Source of the DNA: Gemmatimonadota bacterium
Lineage (GTDB): Bacteria; Gemmatimonadota; Gemmatimonadetes; Longimicrobiales; Gaopeijiaceae
Length of the DNA stretch: 64,000 bases
Assembly: GCA_028874905.1 (NCBI GenBank)
Contig: JAPPGZ010000071.1
Coordinates: 1-64,000 of the forward strand
Direction: 5' to 3'
Part shown: one piece after another, positions 8,813 through 19,833 of the stretch
Layout of the letters: the number at the start of each line of letters is the position of its first letter
How positions within the stretch are numbered: position 1 is the stretch's first letter
The notes under the pieces: generated by a model
Seen by the model: the letters and a program-made list of their open reading frames with translations, nothing else
Databases searched by the model: none
What the model was told of the DNA's origin: nothing
Program-made: the position numbers and the translations under genes

Positions 8813-9190
8813 ATGAACGCTTGCGACTTTGTCATGGTTCTGGACCGGCTCCAGGAGCGCCATCCGCGCTACCACCGGCTCGCATATGATTTCCTGCTCG
8901 ATGCGCTCCGAACGGTGATCGCGGGGCTTGGCGAGCGGCGCCACATCTCCGGCCAGGAACTGGCGGACGGGGCCCGACGCCTCGCGATCGAGCGCTTTGG
9001 TCCCCTCGCGCGAACGGTTCTGGAGTATTGGGGGATCCATTCAACCGATGATCTCGGCGAGATGGTGTTTGCCCTCGTCGAAGTGGGGGTTCTTACCAAG
9101 CAGGAGGAAGACCGGCCGGAGGACTTCGAGGATCTCTTCGACTTCGAGGAAGTCTTCGACCACAACTACCCGTGGACGGTAGCGCCATAG
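8813..9190 (+). CDS. Minf_1886 family (TIGR04138-type) conserved protein
   Basis: A 125-residue acidic soluble protein that I recognise as the small family named after Methylacidiphilum Minf_1886, first noted in Verrucomicrobia and Planctomycetes. Typical features are RYHRLAYDFLLDALRTV, HISGQELADGARRLAIERFGPLARTVLEYWGI, and a very acidic C-terminus (EDRPEDFEDLFDFEEVFD). The function is unknown. It probably belongs to the unit with the small zinc-ribbon gene downstream, although a hairpin separates them. Confidence 0.75.
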   Translation: MNACDFVMVLDRLQERHPRYHRLAYDFLLDALRTVIAGLGERRHISGQELADGARRLAIERFGPLARTVLEYWGIHSTDDLGEMVFALVEVGVLTKQEEDRPEDFEDLFDFEEVFDHNYPWTVAP

Positions 9191-9256
9191 ATTAGCAGAC
9201 AACCGTGCGGTGCCGGACCGGTCCCGGACAGGACGGCGGTGCCGCACATCACCCGA

Positions 9257-9294
9257 GAAGAGGCGCAAGTGTTTTTGCCTCTTCCCACTTTTCC
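9257..9294 (+). terminator. hairpin terminator after the glyA/Minf_1886 unit
   Basis: GAAGAGGC (9257-9264) and GCCTCTTC (9277-9284) form a perfect 8-bp stem with a 12-nt loop. CCACTTTT follows, giving a short U-tract. It lies 67 nt after the Minf_1886 stop and 12 nt before the zinc-ribbon gene, so it could end the upstream transcript or attenuate into the next gene. The 9191-9256 stretch before it is GC-rich and shows nothing else clear. Confidence 0.5.
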
Positions 9295-9305
9295 CCGAGG
9301 GACTG

Positions 9306-9509
9306 ATGAACACGGTGGATGATGGCGGGTTTCCAGCCTGCAAGAAGTGTGGCGACGGGGTGTTGCTGCCCATGTCGGACTACGGACGTGACGGAGCGCC
9401 GATCCGCTACAAGGCCTGGGTGTGTTCGAACCCGGATTGCGGCTTCAATATCCGGATAGACAACGGCGAGATCACCTTCGGCCGGTCGATCGGACAGAGC
9501 TACAAGTAG
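9306..9509 (+). CDS. small zinc-ribbon protein
   Basis: A 67-residue protein with four cysteines spaced as a zinc ribbon: C12-x2-C15 (CKKC) and C40-x4-C45 (CSNPDC). The rest is polar, with no membrane segment. ATG at 9306 is chosen because CCCCGAGGGACTG supplies a ribosome-binding site and the cysteine pair follows closely. The frame is open upstream to 9210 but that part crosses the hairpin. Such ribbons usually bind nucleic acid or a protein partner. I do not recognise a named family. It ends 2 nt before nnr. Confidence 0.7.
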   Translation: MNTVDDGGFPACKKCGDGVLLPMSDYGRDGAPIRYKAWVCSNPDCGFNIRIDNGEITFGRSIGQSYK

Positions 9510-9511
9510 CC

Positions 9512-11110
9512 GTGAACCCGGACAGCCTGCGCAGGCAGTTCGGGAAGGCGGTCGTGTGTGCACCGACCGCGGCCGAAGCCGCTCGCTACGACCGGATCTC
9601 CATTGACGAGCGCGGGGTTCCCGAGGCCGCACTCATGGAGAACGCGGGCCGACAGGCTGCACTCATCATCGATCGGTTGTTCCCGGAGGGTTCTGTCGTC
9701 GCACTGGTCGGCTCCGGGAACAATGGCGGAGACGCGCTCGTGTGTCTGCGCGCCCTGGCGGCGTGGGGCCGGCGCGTCTCGGCCGTGCTGGTCGGGAATC
9801 GTCCCAAGGCGGATCCGGTATTGCATGGATGGGATCTGTCCGCGTCCGTGTTCGATCCGCAAAGTCCCGGTGCCGGAGAGCAACTGGGCCGGCGGCTGGA
9901 ACGGGCCGCGATTCTCGTCGATGGGCTGCTGGGCACCGGGATCCGCGGGGCGCCCCGACCTCGGCACGCCCTTGCAATAGACGCGGCCAACCGGGCGCCC
10001 GGAGCCGTGGTTGCCCTGGACGCGCCGTCGGGCGTCGACGGGACCAGCGGCGATATTCCCGGCGCCGCGATCCGGGCCGATCTCACAATCGTGTTCGGAT
10101 GGCCGAAGCTGGGCACGCTCCTGCACCCGGGGCGTCAGCGTTGCGGCCGGATCGTGGCGGTCGAGATCGGCTTCCCACCGATGGCTGCCGAAAGGTGGGC
10201 GCAGCTGATCACCGCCGGCTGGGCAGGCGGCGTCCTCCCGCGCCGCGCGGCCGTAACGCACAAGAACGCGGTGGGCGCAATCGCGATCGTGGCGGGATCG
10301 GCCATGCCGGGCGCCGCCGTGCTGGCGGCGCGGTCGGCATTTCGGTGCGGGGCCGGACTGGTGCGCGTCTGCGCCTCGCGTCCGGCGCGCGAGATCATCA
10401 CGGAGGTTCCCGAAGCCATTTTCGTGGACGCGCTCGACCCAGGTGCGCTCTTCGCGGCCATCGAGCAGTCCGACGCAGTTGCGCTGGGTCCCGGCATTGG
10501 CACGGACGGGGAGGCGGCGGCGCAGTTGGAGGCGGTCGTGGCGGCTCGGGCACACCGCCCCGCGGTCATCGACGCGGATGCGCTCACGCTGCTGGCGCGG
10601 GGGGTGGGCGGCGGTCCCGGGGCGCTTGGCGGTCCTGGCACGACAGGCGTGGTCGGGATCGTGGTCACGCCTCATCCCGGTGAGATGGCCCGTCTGGCTG
10701 CGGTATCGACAACGGAAGTGCAGGGGGAACGCGTCGGCACGGCAAGGGGCTTCGCCGCCTCGCACGGGGTGGTGACGCTGCTGAAGGGCGCGCCTTCGCT
10801 CGTGGCGGAGCCGGGCGGTGGCCTCCTCGTGAGCACGCACGAGACCCCGTCCGCGCTGGCGGTCGCCGGCATGGGCGACGTGCTGACCGGAGCGATCGGC
10901 GCCTACCTCGCCCAGGGGGTCGATCCCTTCGCCGCCGCCGGTCTGGCGCTCCACGTGACCGGGGCGGCGGCCTCACGGGACGGCGGCGGCGCGTCGCTGA
11001 TGCCCTCGGACGTGGTCGAGGCGATTCCCGCTGCCCTGGCGCACACGGACCCACAGGACACCGACCTGCCGTTCCCGTTCGTGACCTTCGACCAGCGCCA
11101 GCCGGCGTAG
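9512..11110 (+). CDS. nnr: bifunctional NAD(P)HX epimerase / ADP-dependent NAD(P)HX dehydratase
   Basis: Repairs hydrated NADH and NADPH. The N-terminal YjeF_N domain (about residues 20-215) epimerises R- and S-NAD(P)HX; GSGNNGGDALVCLRAL is its binding loop. The C-terminal carbohydrate-kinase-like domain (about 235-520) dehydrates S-NAD(P)HX with ADP. Its signatures are GSAMPGAAVLAARSAFRCGAG, ALGPGIGTDGEA, VTPHPGEMARL and TPSALAVAGMGDVLTGAIGA. The total of 532 residues matches the fused bacterial form. GTG at 9512 is the start that clears the previous gene and directly precedes the family N-terminus. It is followed 6 nt later by thiL. Confidence 0.94.
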   Translation: MNPDSLRRQFGKAVVCAPTAAEAARYDRISIDERGVPEAALMENAGRQAALIIDRLFPEGSVVALVGSGNNGGDALVCLRALAAWGRRVSAVLVGNRPKADPVLHGWDLSASVFDPQSPGAGEQLGRRLERAAILVDGLLGTGIRGAPRPRHALAIDAANRAPGAVVALDAPSGVDGTSGDIPGAAIRADLTIVFGWPKLGTLLHPGRQRCGRIVAVEIGFPPMAAERWAQLITAGWAGGVLPRRAAVTHKNAVGAIAIVAGSAMPGAAVLAARSAFRCGAGLVRVCASRPAREIITEVPEAIFVDALDPGALFAAIEQSDAVALGPGIGTDGEAAAQLEAVVAARAHRPAVIDADALTLLARGVGGGPGALGGPGTTGVVGIVVTPHPGEMARLAAVSTTEVQGERVGTARGFAASHGVVTLLKGAPSLVAEPGGGLLVSTHETPSALAVAGMGDVLTGAIGAYLAQGVDPFAAAGLALHVTGAAASRDGGGASLMPSDVVEAIPAALAHTDPQDTDLPFPFVTFDQRQPA

Positions 11111-11116
11111 CAGCCC

Positions 11117-12072
11117 ATGATGACGGAGCGCGAGCTCGTCGAACGGCTGGCTGCCATCGGGTGGAAGGGCAGCCGGGCGGTGCTCCTCGGCCCGGGCGAC
11201 GACGCGGCCGTACTCCGCGGCGGCTTCACCATATCGACCGACATTGCCGTGGAGGGTGTTCATTTCCGGTTCGACTGGGTCTCCGCCGAAGAGGCCGGCT
11301 TCCGGGCCGGCGCGGCGGCGCTCAGCGATCTGGCGGCAATGGGCGCAGTGCCGCTGGCGCTGCTGGTGTCGATGGCCGTTCCTGGTGGCGGGGACCACGC
11401 CGTGGCGCTTGATCTGCAGAGGGGCGTGCGGCGCGCTGGGGACAGGGTGGGGGTCGCGATCATAGGCGGCGACGTCAGCCGGTCGCGGCAGAGCGTTGTG
11501 CTGGACGTTGTCGTGGTTGGCAAGACTGCCGGCTACGTGTCGAGAGGAGGAGCCGAGCCGGCTCAGCAACTGTGGGTTTCCGGGTCGCTGGGCGGAGCCC
11601 GTGCGGCAGTCGACGCGTGGTTCGCGGGGAAGCCGCCCGATCCCGCGGCGAGGATCCGGTTCGCCGCCCCTCCCAACCGGATTCCGCTTGGCAGCGCGCT
11701 GGCTGGACGCGGAATCGCCCGTTCCATGATCGACCTTTCCGACGGTCTCATCCTCGATGCCGGGCGCATTGCGGCTATGTCCGGTGCCAGAATCTGCATA
11801 CGTTCGCACCGGGTGCCGGTGGACCCGGGCGCAGGTGGGGACTTGAACCTCGCCCTCGTGGGAGGCGAAGATTATGAACTTATGTTTACGGCCAACCCAG
11901 GCACGGAACCCCGCATTCTGGCGCTAGGACAGGAGTTGTCGGTGCCTCTGACCCGGATTGGTATGGTCGAAGCAGGGACCGGCGTGGTCCTGGAGGACGA
12001 GCGGGGACGGCGCACGGATGCCGGAGACGCCGGCTTCGATCACTTCGCAACGCCGTTGCCGGATGGTTTGCG

Positions 12073-12076
<4 letters not shown>
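11117..12076 (+). CDS. thiL: thiamine-monophosphate kinase ThiL
   Basis: ATP-dependent phosphorylation of thiamine monophosphate to thiamine pyrophosphate, the last step of the pathway. The 319-residue protein has the AIRS/PurM-like fold signatures: LLGPGDDAAVL, FTISTDIAVEGVHF, ALSDLAAMGAVPLALLVSMAVP, IIGGDVSRS, DLSDGLILDAGRIA and GGEDYELMFT. These contain the Mg-binding aspartates. It overlaps plsC by 4 nt. No TPP riboswitch or other thi gene is adjacent. Confidence 0.94.
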
Positions 12077-14452
<2,376 letters not shown>

Positions 14453-14456
14453 CGCG

Positions 14457-15452
14457 CTACTCCTCTGCCGCCTCCGCAGGCACCAGGGCTCCGGCGGTTT
14501 CCACGGAATCTTCCCCCGGCGAATCGGCCCCCATCCCGAGCGCCAGCCTGGCGCCCTCCAGGAACCGCTCCGCGTCCCCGGCCTCGAGCGCCGCCAGTGC
14601 CGCTTCCGGGTCGGCCCCCAGACCCTTGACCGCGGCGGCGGCCAGCGCCTTCGCGTCGTCGCTTGTCAGTTGAGTCGGCAGGCTGGCGGCGGGGACGCCC
14701 GTGGCCTTCGCCATAAAGGGCGCGAAGAGGTCCACGGGAATCGGGAACAGCGTGGTCGAGTTGTTCTCGGCGGCCACCTCGACGACCGTCTGCAGGAAAC
14801 GCAGCTGCAGCGCCACCGGATACTGGGAAATGACCTTGGCGGCCGCTGACAGCTTCCGGGACGCCTGGAACTCGCCTTCGGCCGCGATCACCTTCCCGCG
14901 CCGTTCGCGCTCGGCCTCGGCCTGCTTCGCCATCGCGCGCTTCATTTCCTTGGGGAGATCGATGTCCTTGATCTCGACCGCGGTCACCTCTATCCCCCAC
15001 GGATCCGTTTCCAGGTCGATGATGCGGCGAACGATCTCGTTGATCCTTTCCCGCTGGGCAAGCAGGTCGTCCAGTTCGGACTGTCCCACGACGCTGCGCA
15101 GTGTGGTCTGTGCGATCTGGCTGGTGGCGAAGTAGTAGTCCTCGACCTCGACCACGGCCTTGGACGGATCCACAACCCGGAAGTACACGACGGCGTTGAC
15201 CGTGCAGCTCACGTTGTCCTTGGTGATCGTATCCTGCGGCGCGATGTCCAGCGCGATGATGCGCAGGTCCATCTTGCGCATGCGTTCGATGCCGTACGGC
15301 ACCAGAAACACGATTCCGGGACCCTTGGCCCGTGTGAGCTTCCCGAGCCGGAACACGACGCCCCGCTCGTATTCCCACAGGATGCGGAGCGAACTCAGCA
15401 GACCTACGAGGCCCAGCGTTGCGAGTGGTATGAGCAGGAAACCGAAGTCCAT
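14457..15452 (-). CDS. SPFH/Band 7 membrane protease-associated protein (stomatin/QmcA-like)
   Basis: A 331-residue protein with an N-terminal membrane segment (residues 4-22) and a band-7 domain (about 27-190: [34 protein letters not shown] and [19 protein letters not shown]). A charged coiled-coil tail follows. Such proteins form large membrane-bound cages and assist FtsH-type proteases or organise membrane microdomains. The C-terminus adds an alanine/glutamate-rich extension (about 260-331). No NfeD partner gene is adjacent. The start has GGAGG 7 nt upstream. Confidence 0.9.
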   Translation of the reverse strand: MDFGFLLIPLATLGLVGLLSSLRILWEYERGVVFRLGKLTRAKGPGIVFLVPYGIERMRKMDLRIIALDIAPQDTITKDNVSCTVNAVVYFRVVDPSKAVVEVEDYYFATSQIAQTTLRSVVGQSELDDLLAQRERINEIVRRIIDLETDPWGIEVTAVEIKDIDLPKEMKRAMAKQAEAERERRGKVIAAEGEFQASRKLSAAAKVISQYPVALQLRFLQTVVEVAAENNSTTLFPIPVDLFAPFMAKATGVPAASLPTQLTSDDAKALAAAAVKGLGADPEAALAALEAGDAERFLEGARLALGMGADSPGEDSVETAGALVPAEAAEE

Positions 15453-15583
15453 CGTACGCTCCTCCGGATGGTTGCGGCTGTTTTGCAGCCGGATGCGAAC
15501 GGGCGTCCGCGCGCCGTGGGAGCCCGTTCGAGGCCGGCGTGCGACGTGGGGCGGGGACTAAATAGGGGTCTCGACAACCCCGC

Positions 15584-15589
15584 TTGACA
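15584..15589 (+). promoter_or_regulatory. -35 hexamer of the tRNA promoter
   Basis: TTGACA, a perfect -35 consensus, lies 33 nt before the first base of the tRNA. That is the distance expected if transcription starts just before the mature tRNA. The matching -10 region (around 15606-15612, TGAGCTT) is a poor match, so the assignment rests mainly on the -35 and position. Confidence 0.35.
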
Positions 15590-15622
15590 AGCCCTCGCGG
15601 CTCGCTGAGCTTTCTTGCCGTC

Positions 15623-15696
15623 GCCGGAGTAGCTCAGTTGGTCAGAGCAGCGGAATCATAATCCGCGTGTCGGGGGTTCAAGTCCCTCCTCCGGCA
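15623..15696 (+). tRNA. tRNA-Met (anticodon CAT)
   Basis: A 74-nt cloverleaf. The 7-bp acceptor stem is GCCGGAG/CTCCGGC with discriminator A. The D arm contains AGCTCAGTTGGTCAGAGC. The anticodon stem GCGGA/TCCGC holds loop ATCATAA (anticodon CAT), and the T arm contains GGTTCAAGTCC. The first base pair is G-C, which argues against the initiator tRNA with its unpaired 1-72. The CAT anticodon could also be a lysidine-modified tRNA-Ile2, which sequence alone cannot exclude. The 3' CCA is not encoded. Confidence 0.93.
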
Positions 15697-15701
15697 TTTC
15701 G

Positions 15702-17513
15702 ATGAACAACCCTTCCTCCCGGTCGTCCCTCCACCGCCGGATCGCGGTCGATACGCCGGAGCACGTTCGACTGGACTACGTGCTGGCCGACCTGGGATCC
15801 CGCGCGGCGGCCCTGGCCATCGATCTGGCCATCCTCGTGGTCACCCTCGCGCTGCTCCGTGTGGTGCTCGGTGAAGCCGGCGTGCTGGGCGAATGGGTGC
15901 GCGCCGTCAGCGGAACGATCCTTGTCTTCGCCCTCTTCTTCGCGCAGTGGGGGTACTTCCTCCTCTTCGAGGGGCTCGGCGGCGGACGCACTCCGGGGAA
16001 GCGCGTGGTGGGGTTGCGGGTCATCCATGTCGGAGGCGAACCGCTGTCCTTTCAGGGATCCGTGCTCCGCAACCTGATCCGGATTGTGGATCTGCAGCCG
16101 GCCGTGTCCGGGATGGCGGGCGCGGTGTGCATCCTCGTCAACCGGCGGGCCCAGCGGCTGGGAGACCTGGTGGCGGGAACCATCGTGGTGCGGGATGCGG
16201 GTGGCAGCGAACTGCTTGGTGCCGATGCGCTTCCGCCGGGGCGCGTGGGACGGCCCGTGCTGTCCGTCGAGCAGTTCGAACTCCTTGCCGGGTACATGGC
16301 ACGGCGAGAGGGGCTGGACGCCGACGTGCGCCGGCGCCTCGCCGCCTCGGTCGTCAAGCCGCTCGGCTTCGCGTTCCGGGACAGTGCCGATCAGGCGGAA
16401 CTCACCCTCGACGAAAGGCTTTCCGCACTCTACGAGGATGAAGCGCCCCGGCACGCCGCCCGGCGGGGGGGCGCCAGCCTGCAGGCTGCCGCGATGGCCC
16501 GGGAGCGGCGGGAGGAGTGGGCCGCCTATGTGGAACTGGTCGAGAAAGGACGCAAACAGGGCCTGCCCAGCCTCTCGGAGGACGAGGTCAGGGCCTTTGG
16601 GCAGCTCTACCGGGGCGTCACCGCTGATCTGGCGAGGGCGCGAACCTACGGTGCATCCCCGGGCCTGCTGGGGACCGTCCAGCGCTGGGCGGGCGCCGGA
16701 CACAACCTGCTCTACCGCGCGCGGGGCCGGGTGGCGGTGTCGCTGGGGCACTGGATGGCGGTGGAGTTCCCGCGCGCTGTGCGCCGCTTTCACCGGCCTG
16801 TCCTACTCGCCATGGTCCTGTTCTACGGACCGCTGCTGGCTACGTACGCCGCCGTCCGCGACGACGCGCTCCTGGGCCGCAGACTGGTTGCTCCGGGAAT
16901 GCTGACGCGTGCGGAAAACACCGTGCAAGGCGACATCGATGCAAGTTACCTTCCCGATGACGTGGAACCGGCAGACATGCCGCTGTTCTCCTCCTCGGTC
17001 ATGACCAACAACGTCGGCGTGACTTTCCTGGCCTTCGCGGGCGGCTTCCTGGCCGGTGCCGGGACTCTGTTCATACTGCTCATCAACGCGGTCTCGATCG
17101 GTGCGGTGCTCGGCGTCTATGGGAACGAAGGGGTCCTGGGGGTGATCCTCGCCTTCGTGTTCCCGCACGGGTTCCTGGAACTCACGGCGATCTGCATCTC
17201 GGGGGGTGCCGGGTTCGGATTGGGGTCGGCGTTGTTGATGCCGGGCCGGCTCACCCGCGCCGAAGCGCTGCGGGAGCGTGGCCGGGCCTTTCTCTCGCTG
17301 CTGGCCGGGGCCGGGCTGATGCTCGTGCTTGCAGGCGTCGTGGAAGGCTTCTATTCGCCGTCGTCGTTGCCGGCGGCGGCGAAATTCGCGTTCGGCGGGG
17401 CGACAGCAGTCCTGTTGGTGCTCTACTTCGGCCTGGCCGGGCGTCGGTCCGACACGGGTCCGCCTCGCCCAACCTCTTCGGCAAGGGCGGTCGGAGCGGC
17501 CCAGGCGTCCTGA
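15702..17513 (+). CDS. RDD domain-SpoIIM domain fusion membrane protein
   Basis: A 603-residue membrane protein joining two families that are more often separate neighbours. Residues about 18-180 are an RDD domain, with two hydrophobic helices and GGGRTPGKRVVGLRVIHVGG. Residues about 265-590 match the SpoIIM/DUF95 domain, with several transmembrane helices around 364-385, 440-515, 530-553 and 570-580. The ATG lies only 5 nt after the tRNA end and no Shine-Dalgarno sequence can fit, so translation is probably from a processed, near-leaderless mRNA. It converges on the DUF58/MoxR/DUF4350/DUF4129 operon, the usual partner set of SpoIIM and RDD proteins. The exact role is unknown. Confidence 0.85.
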   Translation: MNNPSSRSSLHRRIAVDTPEHVRLDYVLADLGSRAAALAIDLAILVVTLALLRVVLGEAGVLGEWVRAVSGTILVFALFFAQWGYFLLFEGLGGGRTPGKRVVGLRVIHVGGEPLSFQGSVLRNLIRIVDLQPAVSGMAGAVCILVNRRAQRLGDLVAGTIVVRDAGGSELLGADALPPGRVGRPVLSVEQFELLAGYMARREGLDADVRRRLAASVVKPLGFAFRDSADQAELTLDERLSALYEDEAPRHAARRGGASLQAAAMARERREEWAAYVELVEKGRKQGLPSLSEDEVRAFGQLYRGVTADLARARTYGASPGLLGTVQRWAGAGHNLLYRARGRVAVSLGHWMAVEFPRAVRRFHRPVLLAMVLFYGPLLATYAAVRDDALLGRRLVAPGMLTRAENTVQGDIDASYLPDDVEPADMPLFSSSVMTNNVGVTFLAFAGGFLAGAGTLFILLINAVSIGAVLGVYGNEGVLGVILAFVFPHGFLELTAICISGGAGFGLGSALLMPGRLTRAEALRERGRAFLSLLAGAGLMLVLAGVVEGFYSPSSLPAAAKFAFGGATAVLLVLYFGLAGRRSDTGPPRPTSSARAVGAAQAS

Positions 17514-17516
17514 CGA

Positions 17517-18890
17517 TCAGAGCAGCCCGCGCTCCTTGATCTCGACATATTTGTCCAGGGTGCGGACCAGCGTGTCCCCCGGGGGCGTGTCCACGACCAG
17601 GATGCCGGACTGGCGCATGACCTGAAGCGTCGTCGCCCGCGCCTGAACGAGTTCCTCGGCGGCAGCGCGGTAGTAGGCTTCATCCGATTCCTCCACGGCG
17701 TGCATGGCTGCCGCTTCCAGGGCCGGATTGCGGATGGCGATCGCGAGGGGCAGGTGGGCGTGTCCGATTCTGATGAGTGAGGAGACGAGGGCCTTCGATA
17801 CCGAGCCGTCGATCACGTCGCAGAAGAGGATCACGAGCGAACGCTTGCGGAACGTCCGTCCCAGCGTGGCCAGCGCCAGCGGATAGTTGGGTTCGGTCAG
17901 CCGGGTCTCGATCCCGGCGAGAACCTTGGCGAGGCCGGCGGGATCGGCGCGGCGCGGCGGTGATACATGGCGGATACGGTCGTCGAAAACGAGGACGCCG
18001 ATGCGGTCCCCGAAGTTCTGGGCGCGGCTGGCGAGCATCATGCAGGCGCCCAGGGCGTAGTCCATCCGCTCGCGCAGCGGCGACAATCTTTCCCGCATGT
18101 GCCGCCCGGCATCGATGGCGAGCACGATGTTCTGACTGCGCTCGGCCTCGTAGTTCCGCACCACGAACTTGCGCCGCTTCGCGGACGCCTTCCAGTCGAT
18201 GGTGCGGGGATCGTCTCCCTGCGCGTAGTCCCGGAGGCTCTCGAACTCCCGCCCATCACCCCATTGGCGGTTCCGGCGCGACCCGGGTGCGCGTAGCCGG
18301 CGGCGGATCGCGTAGCCGCTGCGGTCGCGGAGCAGGTCCCGCACGCCCGGCTGCACCTGCAGCGTGTGGCGGGCGTCCAGGCTTGAACGGCGCCAGGCCA
18401 GTCCCCACGGCGAACGCGTGCGCAGGTGAATGGCCCCCAGGGTCAGAAACCCCCGCGACCGGGGCATGACCCCGTAAGAGCAGCGGACCGACGCCCCGGC
18501 GCCTATCCCGACCCGCTTGCCATGCTCCCAGTCGTCCGTTCCCTCCGGTCCGGTCAGGCGGCGCAGGCATGGGTCGAGATCGTCCGTGACGCGGACGGTC
18601 ACATCGCGCGGACCGGGGTTGCTCACCGTAATGAGGACGTCCGTCACCTCCGCCATCGCGGATATGCGGGGGACTTCGCGGATGGCCGATGGGGCGCGGG
18701 TGCGTCTGCCGTCGATGAACACCAGAAGGAGGATCAGCGCGTCGGCACCAAGCGCGAGCGGTGTGCTGATGAGGAAGAGAAGCGACGCCAGGCCGAGGAG
18801 CGTCAGCGCGCGGGCGTCGGGGATCACCGACGGCAACGGCACCCCCCCGCCGAACGGGCCTCGCTGGGTCTCATCCGGCAGGCGGAGCAC
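17517..18890 (-). CDS. DUF58 domain protein (vWA-like, MoxR partner)
   Basis: A 457-residue protein with two N-terminal transmembrane helices (about 27-60), an Ig-like stretch, and the DUF58 core. The core signature is EFESLRDYAQGDDPRTIDW followed by KASAKRRKFVVRNYEAE. A von Willebrand A-type fold follows (IVLAIDAGRHMRERL), with a degenerate MIDAS (DAGRH instead of DxSxS). DUF58 proteins are typically activated by MoxR ATPases. The start is GTG; it lies one base after the MoxR stop as the last gene of the operon. Confidence 0.88.
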   Translation of the reverse strand: MLRLPDETQRGPFGGGVPLPSVIPDARALTLLGLASLLFLISTPLALGADALILLLVFIDGRRTRAPSAIREVPRISAMAEVTDVLITVSNPGPRDVTVRVTDDLDPCLRRLTGPEGTDDWEHGKRVGIGAGASVRCSYGVMPRSRGFLTLGAIHLRTRSPWGLAWRRSSLDARHTLQVQPGVRDLLRDRSGYAIRRRLRAPGSRRNRQWGDGREFESLRDYAQGDDPRTIDWKASAKRRKFVVRNYEAERSQNIVLAIDAGRHMRERLSPLRERMDYALGACMMLASRAQNFGDRIGVLVFDDRIRHVSPPRRADPAGLAKVLAGIETRLTEPNYPLALATLGRTFRKRSLVILFCDVIDGSVSKALVSSLIRIGHAHLPLAIAIRNPALEAAAMHAVEESDEAYYRAAAEELVQARATTLQVMRQSGILVVDTPPGDTLVRTLDKYVEIKERGLL

Positions 18891-18891
18891 A

Positions 18892-19833
18892 CTAGCGGGG
18901 GGCCTCCAGCGTCTCGAGCAGCGACCTGAGTTCCTCGTCCGAGGAGCGTCCTTCCACCTCGGCTTCCGCAGTGAGCACCACCCGGTGCCGAAGGACCGGG
19001 AAGGAGAGCGACTTGACGTCGTCAGGGGTCACGAAGTCGCGGCCTTGCAGATAGGCTTCGGCGCGAGCGGCCTGGAACAGCGCAACTCCCGCACGAGGGC
19101 TCGCCCCCAGCACGAAGGCTGCGTCGTCCCTGGTGGCCCGCACGATGTCGGTGACGTAGCGCCGGACGCGTTCGTCCATGTGCACGCCGTCGACCGCCGC
19201 GCGCCGCCTGACCAGCTCCTCGCGGGTCATGGGCTCGCCCATGGGATAGGTCGTTTCGTCGTCGGCCCTGAACCCGGCCTCATGGCGGTCGAGGATCGCC
19301 TGTTCCGCTTCGGCCGGCGGATACTCCACGACGATCTTCATCAGGAACCGGTCCACCTGCGCCTCGGGGAGCGGGTACGTGCCCTCGTACTCTACCGGGT
19401 TCTGTGTTGCGAACACCGTGAAGGGGGCGGGCAGCGCACGGGTCTTTCCGTCGACGGTCACCTGCCGCTCCTCCATCGCCTCGAGCAGGGCCGCTTGCGT
19501 TTTGGGCGGCGCCCGGTTGATCTCGTCGGCAAGCAGCAGATCCACGAAAACGGGTCCGGGCCGGTAGGTGAAGCCCGTATCGTCCAGGATGTTCACGCCG
19601 ACCAGGTCAGTGGGCATTAGGTCGGGAGTGAACTGCACCCTTCCGAAGCCGAGACCAAGCCCTTGGGCCAGTGCTCTTACCGCCAGGGTCTTGGCGGTTC
19701 CGGGGACGCCCTCGACGAGCGCGTGTCCGCGGGCGAGCAGCGTGATCATGAGCTGTCTGAGCACGGCCTGCTGGCCGAGTACGACCTGCTCGAGATCGCC
19801 AAGCAGGCGCAACGCCGCGTCCGGCGATGTCAT
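18892..19833 (-). CDS. MoxR family AAA+ ATPase
   Basis: A 313-residue chaperone-like AAA+ ATPase. Walker A is GVPGTAKT (42-49). Walker B is [21 protein letters not shown], with the family-typical DEINR. The sensor motif [21 protein letters not shown] and the C-terminal lid ([21 protein letters not shown]) are all present. MoxR proteins remodel vWA-domain partners, here DUF58. ATG overlaps the DUF4350 stop by 4 nt. Nothing suggests loss of activity. Confidence 0.95.
   Translation of the reverse strand: MTSPDAALRLLGDLEQVVLGQQAVLRQLMITLLARGHALVEGVPGTAKTLAVRALAQGLGLGFGRVQFTPDLMPTDLVGVNILDDTGFTYRPGPVFVDLLLADEINRAPPKTQAALLEAMEERQVTVDGKTRALPAPFTVFATQNPVEYEGTYPLPEAQVDRFLMKIVVEYPPAEAEQAILDRHEAGFRADDETTYPMGEPMTREELVRRRAAVDGVHMDERVRRYVTDIVRATRDDAAFVLGASPRAGVALFQAARAEAYLQGRDFVTPDDVKSLSFPVLRHRVVLTAEAEVEGRSSDEELRSLLETLEAPR

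Noticed and set aside
15623-15696. Calling the CAT-anticodon tRNA an initiator or tRNA-Ile2
   Set aside because: The G1-C72 pair excludes a normal initiator. Ile2 identity depends on modification and cannot be shown from sequence, so tRNA-Met is the conservative call.
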